Source: Calliphora vicina (Eukaryota > Arthropoda > Insecta > Diptera > Calliphoridae). Taken from it: a DNA stretch of 64,000 nt. Positions 55,641 to 64,000 of this stretch are shown piece by piece; the stretch's first letter is position 1, and each line of letters begins with the position of its first letter. Made by a program: the position numbers and the translations under genes. The stretch lies in the NCBI RefSeq assembly GCF_958450345.1, contig NC_088780.1:67231533-67295532 (forward strand), written 5' to 3'. A model generated the notes under the pieces. It did not search any database, was not told the origin of the DNA, and worked only from the letters and a program-made list of their open reading frames with translations.

Positions 55641-55947
55641 CACCACAGACCTCAAAGGTCAAGAAATGGATATCGTGTGAAATAAATGACAACATATTTG
55701 TCTGGTACCACTCCGAATCTGATCAGGAACCATGGCCTCTTCCTGTGGTAAAAGAAATTGAGTCAAAAGAGTTTGTTTATCATGGAAGAAATGAATTTTA
55801 TGTAAATTGTCACATACAAGAAATTCCAGAAAATGGTGCAGATTTGGCGCATTTCAGAGCGATACACAAGGCCAGCGTTTTAGCAGGAGGTACAGATCCA
55901 CTTAATAGTGCTTTGAAAAGTGCAGGATATCATCATTGGGACGCTTT
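55641..55947 (+). CDS. nvd: neverland exon 3 (catalytic iron site)
   Basis: Codes for residues 194-295 and leaves two bases of the next codon at a GTAAGT donor (55948), phase 2. After APQTSKVKKWISCEINDNIF and VWYHSESDQEPWPLP, the motif ENGADLAHFRAIH gives E257, D261, H264 and H269, the E/D-x3-D-x2-H-x4-H pattern that binds the non-heme iron in Rieske oxygenases. All expected ligands are present, so this part of the enzyme looks functional. It ends GYHHWDA. The remaining C-terminal region, roughly 130 residues in the family, is not found before 64000. Confidence 0.95.
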
Positions 55948-55969
55948 GTAAGTAAATAACCATAGTCAA

Positions 55970-57136
55970 TAGGGTATTCAATCGATTAACCGTTAATCGG
56001 TTAAATTCAATGTATGTACTAATAAAATGCAACCAACGTGGCGAAGAAAACTTCTTTTGAGTTATGAGCAACGAAAAAAATATATTCTTTAGAATAACTC
56101 TTATTAGGCAACTTAAAAACTTACAAATTGAAAAAAAAGTTATGAGTAGGGGGCGGATTTTTATGCATTTATTATTGAAAAATATGCGCCTAAAATATGC
56201 TTCAAAAAAATCAAAATATGACCTAAAAATTTAAAAATAATGCACTTATATTTTCATGCAGAAACATAAAATAATTAACTATGGATCGCGCAATGTCCAA
56301 AAAATACACGTCAGAGTTCCCACTAGTTAAGACTCTTTAAATTATACAAAAATTAAATTGTTAATGTTTTAAAATTAGAAAGGTTCTTCTAATAGTATTC
56401 ATCATGGGATGAATACTAGTCTTTAAAGCCTGAACTTTAAAATCATCAAAAAACTTAATTAAATGAAGTCGCAGTCATCGATGTCGAAAGAAGTTAATCG
56501 GCAAAGTTTGATGACATTTCTATAAGAAATTCAACAAAAAACTTTATGTCGAGACAATTTATTGTCCATTGACGCCAAAAAATAATATTTTTATTAAAAA
56601 TTGGGATAATATGCATATAAATATGCATTTTGAAGTTAAATATAACAAAACATGCATTACCAATAAAATATGCAAAAATATGCTCTAACAAATCGATGCC
56701 ATTTTACAGCAAAATGTGTGATTCGGATAGATAATTAGTCTACATTGTATTGGGACGTTCGAGAAAAAACATGCATTTTCATATAAATCCGCCCCCTAGT
56801 TATGAGCAACGTAAAAAAATATAAATCGAAAATAAAAGTTATGAGCAACGTAAAAAAATATATATTATGAATAACCCTTATTTGAAAACGTAAAAATTGT
56901 TCATTGATTTATGCCTAACTTTTTCAGTCTCAAAAAATTTAATAACAGTTATTTTTGGTCTCTGTTTTGTACACAAAATTCGTTGTTGTATTTCAAATTT
57001 AAAATGAAAATAGAAATTATTCGGTTAATCGAATAATTTTAAATTAACCGATTATTAACCGAATAAATCTAAACCTCGATTAATTATTTGCTCGATTAAC
57101 CGATTAAACCAGAAACCCGATTAATTGAATACCCTA
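55970..57136. mobile_element. hAT-type MITE with TAGGGTATTCAAT ends
   Basis: Ends TAGGGTATTCAATCGATT and, inverted, TAGGGTATTCAATTAATC. Flanked by ATAGTCAA and ATAGTCAT (7 of 8 identical; 55962-55969, 57137-57144). Interior has repeated GTTATGAGCAACGTAAAAAA and holds another hAT element. Confidence 0.78.
56147..56798. mobile_element. hAT MITE, 652 bp, nested
   Basis: Ends TAGGGGGCGGATTTTTATG and, inverted, TAGGGGGCGGATTTATATG. Perfect 8-bp target duplication GTTATGAG (56139-56146, 56799-56806). A related broken copy lies at 40945-41194. Confidence 0.9.
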
Positions 57137-58269
57137 ATAGTCATATACGGATACAATTTCTCAAAATTATTGGTAATGAAATGCCATTATCTATCCACAT
57201 ACTTTTTAATGACTACTATATATCATCTGCATTACTTAGGTGTTATTTAGTATCGGCTGGATTATTTATTAAATATCTTCAAGACTCTTGTGTTCAACTG
57301 TATAGTGTCATATAAACAAAATTCTTAGTTAATTATGTATATAGGAAGAATCCGTCCCATAAAAATACTGAAATCATTTGTACTACATTTCACCAGAATA
57401 TTCAATAATAAACAATAGTCAGATATTTCGCTTATGTTTTTGAAAACAAATTCAAGTAAAGTAAAATCCTATAAAATATGCTACTTCGATGACTCCATGT
57501 AATGTCGAGTGTGGCCCATCGTATTTTCGTTCTATCTGATGCTGCAGAAAATGAAAAAAAATTAGAGTAGACTAGTGTTGCCAAATGTCTCAAAAAAAAA
57601 TAGTCAATTTGCGAAAAAATAAGATAAAATTAAGATAATGGAAGCAGTTGTCAGATTTTTTAATATTTACTATTCTGAATTTCAATTTATATTTTCTCAA
57701 TATTAATTTGAATTTCTTAATTTCAATCAGCTGTTTTCAATATTAACTAGCTTCTCTGAAGAAATTTCAGATAATTCATATCTGATATCATTCTCAGCGT
57801 CCATACGTGAACTTTGTAATATATAAACTAAAGTTTACGATTTCAATTACCCAGATACATATCTATAATAAAATAATGTGCTGTCAAAATATTAATGTAA
57901 ATAAGAAAACATTATAAATCAAAGATATTTTTGATCAAACTAAAATTGGAAAGATATTTATTATACAGTGTTTAAGCTTGTTGGTTTTCTGAGTTCTTTG
58001 CAGTCCCTCTGTAATGTTTATACGGACACCTATAGGGCCGATTACCCCCATTTGAGAAAGGTTGGTCTTAATGCTCTAATATACCACCACATGGCCAACG
58101 CCAGATAACTATTCTTCTTTAACTCATTCTTAGCCACTTGGTGGCTCTGGGACTACTGTTATGTTATGCCTTGGTTATAAATATGTAGTTGGCATGTTTT
58201 AAACGTATTTGATTTATGTTTGGCAACCTTTTGGTATGAATATTGGGTATATGACTTAAAACTACGAAT
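57137..58269. other. Intron 3 spacer, no gene
   Basis: No exon-like frame with splice sites and Rieske-oxygenase resemblance was found on the + strand. No repeat ends were recognised. Confidence 0.5.
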
Positions 58270-59622
58270 TTACAATAGATGGCAAAGCTTTTTATTTTCG
58301 TGGTTCTAAGAATTTTAGATTATGCTCTCTGTATTATATCTATACTGGTATTGCTTGCTGTTCCCCATAATTGGATTTCGTATGTCCAAATTGGTTTTAA
58401 GACCGTCTTGTACAGAATGACTTTGCAGTTAAGACTTAATTTCGATTGCTGGTGGATTAGCCAGTAGAAATTAGAAGCTTTTAGTTTCATGGAAGCCGCT
58501 AGGCTTCTATGTACCAACGTCAAGTAATGCGTCTATCTAAATGAATACCAAGGTATGTAACGTGCTCAAACTGTGGGATGCTCACGCTTTTTAGAGTCAC
58601 TGGTGGACAACTTTCTCTCCTAAGTGAAAACGTTATGTACTTACTTGTATTCTCCAATTTTTTAGTCACGTCTGAGATAAATATCTAGGTTTCTAGATGC
58701 TGACAACAAGAATTGCAGTATCATCTTCAAAGATGAAGATGTTTAATTCTTCGGATTCGGGCTAATCAGAGCAATACAGGGTTGGTCCTAGAACACTTCC
58801 ATGTGGTACACCAGCATTGATCGCATAATCGCTTGTCACATAATCGCCGCACTATATCCTAAACAAGCGATCCAATATCTAAGACTCTAATATTTTGTGT
58901 GTACTAGAAGGCAGTATGCATTTAATCTTGTGTATTAGACCTTTATGACAAACCTTGTCAAGATCCTGCGAAACATCTAGAAACAGTACTTTTTCAGTTC
59001 GAAAGATTTTCGTATATCTCCAGTTAGGCGGTTAACTTGCTCAATTGCTCCGTGATACTCACCTAATCCGAATTGATGATCTGGAATAATGTTTGGACTA
59101 TTTAAGAATGTTAAAATTTTATTTTCTCAAATAGTTTAGACAAACAATGCAATAAACTAATAGGTCTGTAGGATGATGTCAATGTAAAATCCTTTCCTAG
59201 GGATTTTCTAATTACTCGGAAAAACTAGAAAAAATAGAGACAAGATCGCATTGAATAATACTGTGAGCACAAAAATTGCCACATCTGGTAGCTTCCCTAT
59301 CATTTTCTGAACATCTTCGAGACTAACATTGATTAGTTCGGAGTCGGTTTCTATGCAAACAGGAAATTCCCTTAATACCAAAATTATTTATTGGGGTTGG
59401 AACACATTACTTAAATGTTTAGCGATAACAATGGCTTTATCCGTTGATCTACATGCCCAGGTACATCTACCGCACAATAAGGGAACTGAAAATAAGCGAT
59501 CAGATTTGAAAGATTGTTATATATATGGAATATAACAATGTCCTAAGTCGGGCACCTCGGGTATATCAAAAAATTATGACAAATCTTTGTTTGCTATCAG
59601 ATTTGAAAGATTTTTATATATA

Positions 59623-60993
59623 TCGAGCCCTTAGCGCCAAATTATCGTAAGCGACAAAACACAAATTTTACAGGAGGTTTTTTTTTTTGATTATTTTGAA
59701 ATTTATACATAGAATTAAAAAAGTTATGATACGATATAATATAATTTCGTTCAAGCTATTTGTCTATTTTTCAAAAATATTTATAACTTTTGACAATTAA
59801 AAATTCATGGAATACTTTATAGAAAAATATGACAAAAAAATGTTTTTTATTGGATTTTTGCATAGATAAAAATTTTTCGAATTGAAATTAAATTTTTATT
59901 TATGAATAGTTTTTAATGAAATTTTACAGCTATGTAGATTTTTCTATTTAAAATGGAAAAATAAAAATGAATTTTGATATTTATTATCAGCAATCCCGCA
60001 ATTCCCAAGAAAGTGTTGAAAAATTCCAAAAATGCTAATTTTTAGTTTTTTTGGCTATAATATCCATACCAGGGTCGGGGTTATCCCTTTACAAAATAAT
60101 TAGAAACATATTGAGCCACCTATAATCGGTTACTATATTTTGATATCGGATACGCGATTTGAGAATTTTTGCCCTAAAGTTTTATTTTACATAAACACGG
60201 TAACAACAATTTTGAAATTGGGTTTCCTTTAAAATATTTTATCAAAACTTAGCTTTCAGAAAGTAGAAATTCATTATACATCCTCTTAGAAATTTTTTGC
60301 CATAACTTAAAAAGAAAAAAGTTCTTTTTTCCCAAAAAATAGCGAAAAATCGTTTTTTAAAAATTTTTTGAATTCAAATGCATATAACTTTGGACTTAGT
60401 CATTATTTTTAAACAGTTCTTTTTCCATTTGACACATACATGTGTTGTTAGTCCAATAAAGGAAACCTGGAGAAAATCGGAAAATATTTGGGTACGCTGT
60501 TATCAAAAAAAAAAAAATTAATTTTCAAATGCGAATATCTCCTAAGCTATAATAGATAATTGATAGCTACGACGAGTTTTTTTGTAATGCTCGATGAGAG
60601 GATTCTACATGTATAATGTTTTTGAAATCGGAACTCAAACCAAGAAATAATATCGTTTTAAAAATGTAATGTACCCGAGGTGTCCTACTTTGAGGGCCCT
60701 TGGTCGCGCCCCTTCTTCTTTGCGCATGTGAAATTTCATTCAAACCAATCTAACTATTTAGAAGTTGCAGATTTATTTCCCTCTTTTTTTTTACCACTGT
60801 GTGTCGCTTACGATAAAATTAGTTTACTGTAAAATATAAACATTGACTTACGATAAAATCTTACACCCTATATTTTTGATGTTATTAACAATTTTGATAT
60901 TCTGAGAACGCTAAAACATCAGTCAGTCCATAAAATTTTAAATTCTGAAATTTTAAAAATGTCGCTTATGATAATTTGGCGGTAAGGGCTCGA
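59623..60993. mobile_element. TA-target DNA element with TCGAGCCCTTA ends, 1371 bp
   Basis: Left TCGAGCCCTTAGCGCCAAAT, right inverted TCGAGCCCTTACCGCCAAAT; similarity continues to ATTATC(G/A)TAAGCGACA, about 36 bp. TA on both sides suggests Tc1/mariner. No transposase frame. A second opposed pair, TCGGGCACCTCGGGTA at 59551 and its diverged complement near 60672, overlaps it and is not explained. Confidence 0.72.
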
Positions 60994-61210
60994 TATTGTC
61001 TATTATAGTTTACAAGTTATTCGCATTTGAAAAGTAAAATTTTATTTTTTTACCTTCCAAAGGGAGAAGTTTGTGTGCTTAGTAAATCTTAAACTGTAAA
61101 TATAGTTTCGATTTCTGCAATCCCCTTTCGAATGAAGGTCTCTTTTTAGTTTCCTACTTGCAGTGGACAGACTCAGCTTAGCATCAGGAGATCTCTTCTA
61201 CATCTCCTCT

Positions 61211-61310
61211 TTTCGAGGAGGAGTCTATTAATTTCTGTATTAGAAATATACATTTTAAGTTTTCGAGGAGGAGTCTATTAATTTCTGTATTAGAAATATA
61301 CATTTTAAGT
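61211..61310. repeat. Perfect 50-bp tandem duplication
   Basis: 61211-61260 and 61261-61310 are identical, from TTTCGAGGAGGAGTCTATTA to CATTTTAAGT, inside an old LINE. Confidence 0.95.
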
Positions 61311-62130
61311 TTATGAGGAATTTTGCACTTAGAGTGATCCAAGGCAGAAAAGATTAGATACTTGAAGTCTCTGATACAAGTATGGATATGTCAGCTTATG
61401 TATTTTTTATATTTCAACCAACAAATCATGAACAATAAAGCTTCTGTATGATACGCTGGATATTGGCCGTAATAGTTAAGTAATAGTTTCTGCAATAATA
61501 TAATTTCTATTTAAATTATTTGATATGACAAAATCTATTAGATCAGAATTTTTCTAGGATCAGAAGGCCAGTAAGTAGGCTGTCCAGGTGATATAAATTT
61601 AAGCAATTTTTTCGATCAACTAGAGTCCTGTCTGTCGATCAACTAGTGCTGTCTGCCTTTGGGATTCATTAATCTGGAACCCCAATATGTATGCTTACCG
61701 TTGTAGTCGCCACAAGTCAGGAAATGATCTCCTAGTGTATTAACAAATTCTTCAAAATGTTCCTTAGTCACAGAAAATCGTTGGGGGAATATATTGAGCT
61801 TAGAGTTAAATCTCCAACTCCGCAAGCGAATGGATGTTGCTTGCAAATAGTCTTTGGAGAATTTTTCTGGGGTATAATGTTTTATCCTTTTCCTAATTAA
61901 AATACCAGTACCAGTACCTTACCATTAGGATAAATCGTGAGATGAAATATGAAACCTGGAATATGAAAATTATATCTATTTGTTAACTGAGTCTCCGAAA
62001 TTAACAATACATCTATATTGTTTTCGATGATAAAATGTGGCAACTCAAGCCATTTTCGTTCCTTGTTTACTGATACATTGATACAATCATGTGAATTGTA
62101 AATTACCCATATTATGGTTACCACAATCAA

Positions 62131-62560
62131 GTAAATAATTACTGTGCGGTTTTCTAGTTTTGTTGGTATAAAACAAAATGTATCATACGCACGCGTTACA
62201 AAATTTATCTCTTTAATGTCATTTTCAATCAAAAATTTCTGCGAAATTACTTCAGATAGAATTTTCATATTTTTTTACAGCTATAAGTAGCTATCCTAGA
62301 TTATATAAATATGTTATCTGGAAAAAATATATTTATATTAATATTTTTAACTTTTAACATCGTCACGCACATGTTACATTTGTCACGCACAATTACACCG
62401 TACATTTATAATACATACTTGGTTGTTTCGAACATTCTAAAAAATAAAATGCAATACAAAACAAGTAAGAAAGTATGGTCGATCAAGCCCGACCATATAA
62501 TAACCTACACTAAGTAAATGAGCAAAATAATTTTTCTTTTAAAATTTCAATCATTTATTT
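62131..62560. other. Spacer with GCACATGTTACAT motifs
   Basis: CACGCACATGTTACATT at 62363 recurs as CGCACATGTTACATT at 63297. ACAAGTAAGAAAGTATGGTC at 62461 belongs to the same dispersed family as 34092. Confidence 0.5.
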
Positions 62561-62960
62561 TCGTGAATGATTTTCGGAAGAGGGCCTTATATGGGAGCTA
62601 TGACCAATTAGTGATTTATGTCTATATGAAAGTTATTCCTGTTAAATTTTATGTGTATTCCAACATTTTTAAGAGATTTATGCTCGTTGAAGTGATTTTC
62701 GGAAGCGGGCCTTATATGAGAGCTATGACTAATTATGGACCGATCATCATAAAATTAGGTCGTGTGATTTATGTCTATATGAAAGTTATTCGTGTTGAAT
62801 TTTATGTGTATTCCAACATTTTTAAGAGATTTATGCTCGTTGAAGTGATTTTCGGAAGCAGGCCTTATATGGGAGCTACGACTAATTATGGACCGATCAT
62901 CATAAAAGTTGGTGACATGATTTTTGTATATATAAAACTTATTTGGAGTGAAATTTGTGT
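62561..62960. repeat. Tandem repeat, about 153-bp unit, locus 2
   Basis: GATTTTCGGAAG starts occur at 62569, 62694 and 62847. Units share GGCCTTATATGGGAGCTATG and TTTTAAGAGATTTATGCTCG. The first unit lacks about 28 bases. Confidence 0.88.
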
Positions 62961-63365
62961 AGATACCTACATAAATTAAATATTTATGACCGATAAAGTC
63001 CAATTTCGGAGGACATTTGTATGGGCCGATCAAATTGTATGTACCAAATTTTATCAAAATATCTTCAAAATTGCAATTGACTGAGTCTAATTTTGTGTCC
63101 AGAAGCAACAAGTTGTATGTATTGAAGAAAAAAAAGTGTAACATGTGCGAAACGCGTGAAAATTTTTTTAATAGATATATAACATCAAACATTTTTTAAT
63201 CGGGTTTAGCATCTCAAAACCCACACATAATACTATATTCCGGGAAAGAAATTCTAATATCTGATACTATATTGAAACATTTATCAATTTCGTAACGCAC
63301 ATGTTACATTATTTCTTATTCTATTAAACTTCATTTATCTTGGAATTTCGTTGATATTTATTCCT
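62961..63365. other. Spacer, no gene
   Basis: Follows the tandem array; contains GCGAAACGCGTG and the motif at 63297 but nothing coding. Confidence 0.4.
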
Positions 63366-64000
63366 ATGTATTATATATAAGGGGGATTTCATGTCAAGTG
63401 AACCAACTTTTGAAATCGATGTCTTCCGATCGGGATGAAATTTGCACCAAGGTTAGCTCTATTGGATAGTAACTCAGACACAATTTTTCAACAACATCGG
63501 TCGAGAACTCTCTGAGTTATAGGGGGTAAAATTTTGACAATTTGGTCAAACAGGGGTTTTTTCTTATCCATGTAACTTATTACCTATTGTTCTTAGCAAA
63601 ATGTGTTTCAAATAGTATAGATAGCTATTTCTTCGATCTTTCGAAAAAAAATATTTAAAAAAAAAATAAAAAATTTTTAATATTTTTTTTCCGAAATCAA
63701 AAACTTTTTTGACTTTTTTTTAAAATACGCTATTTTTTTTTATTTTTTTTTTTTTCTTAAAATAAAGTTTAGATATTTTCCTTGAACACCTACTTGGTCG
63801 CTTAGTGGGATGCGAGTGGGATATCTATCAAAATAAATATTTTGTAACTCAAAACATAAAATTTTTGACTTTTTTTGCAAAATCAAAAACTTTGTTGACT
63901 TTTTTTTTTCAAAATGGACCCTTTTTTAATTTTTTTTTTTAGGTCAAACAAAAGCTTAGATATTATCCTTGAAGACCCTTTTGGTCGCTTAGTGGGATGC
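63366..64000. repeat. Satellite-like repeat, 184-bp unit, locus 2, runs off the window
   Basis: Begins GGGGGATTTCATGTCAAGTG. From about 63610 it matches 16260-16640, with GGTCGCTTAGTGGGATGC starts 184 bases apart (63797, 63981). Confidence 0.85.

Larger units (their letters stand above)
58270..62130 (-). mobile_element. Jockey-family LINE, strongly decayed
   Basis: From the left: C-terminal motifs VILYKTVLKPIWTYEIQLWG (58320-58523), then degraded RT with GVPHGSVLGPTL (about 58780-58810), an AFDKV-like segment near 58940, an RT start near 59250, and the linker before RT at 61050-61190. Endonuclease parts are at 61643-61846 (THFLTCGDYNGKHTYWGSRL region) and 61897-62130 (ENNIDVLLISETQL). Close kin of the LINE at 7295-11230. 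Interrupted by a 1.37-kb element. Confidence 0.82.
55948..64000 (+). other. nvd: neverland intron 3, at least 8 kb, continues past the window
   Basis: Starts at GTAAGTAAAT. No later nvd exon is recognisable to the window end; the space is filled by MITEs, a LINE and satellites. Confidence 0.7.

Noticed and set aside
1..64000. CRISPR arrays, bacterial operons or riboswitches
   Set aside because: Sequence is eukaryotic; tandem repeats here have no unique regular spacers and no cas-like genes.

Overview
The window looks like a TE-saturated, AT-rich piece of a higher fly genome (Brachycera, probably a calyptrate such as a blowfly or muscid). The evidence is short GT-AG introns, jockey-, LOA- and Penelope-type retroelements, gypsy-type LTRs, Helitrons, many MITEs and the fly-type dispersed repeat ending in TAGCCGAATATAGCACTC. 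The organism assignment is inference.

Only one host gene is visible: the first three coding exons of neverland (nvd), the Rieske oxygenase that converts cholesterol to 7-dehydrocholesterol at the start of ecdysteroid synthesis. It lies on the + strand: exon 1 at 4713-4898, exon 2 at 55190-55583, exon 3 at 55641-55947. The protein reads continuously for 295 residues and stops at a splice donor. The remaining roughly 130 residues must lie beyond the window. Intron 1 is about 50.3 kb and consists largely of nested transposons. Intron 3 runs to the window end and is also TE-filled.

Layout. 1-4231: two jockey-family LINE remnants and a 378-bp hairpin element. 4232-4712: a MITE and the probable nvd 5' region. 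4899-13.6 kb: a large PIF/Harbinger-like inverted-repeat element, with a second one nested in it, which in turn holds an almost complete but dead jockey-type LINE. 13.6-19.7 kb: a pogo-type MITE, a PIF-type MITE, a 182-bp satellite split by a Transib-like element, and a transposon gene fragment. 19.7-22.4 kb: a decayed Helitron with hAT and piggyBac-like insertions. 23.8-27.9 kb: a + strand LINE split by a Tigger-like MITE. 29.0-32.6 kb: a damaged gypsy-type element with one LTR and a tRNA-headed SINE inside. 32.6-38.1 kb: another LINE with three MITE insertions. 38.5-40.7 kb: a hAT element with two smaller hAT elements inside. 41.2-42.8 kb: a Tc1-like transposon with long inverted repeats. 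43.2-52.8 kb: a LOA-type LINE with RNase H, whose 3' UTR holds a 4.3-kb element containing a Penelope fragment, a solo LTR and several MITEs. 53.9-55.2 kb: a dispersed repeat and a MITE ahead of nvd exon 2. 55.9-64 kb: hAT MITEs, a jockey-type LINE with a 1.37-kb insertion, and two satellite families.

No transposon gene in the window appears intact: each has stops, frameshifts, deletions or lost catalytic residues. The biology most worth attention is therefore the nvd gene, spliced across a 50-kb transposon nest, and the detailed insertion history recorded by target site duplications.
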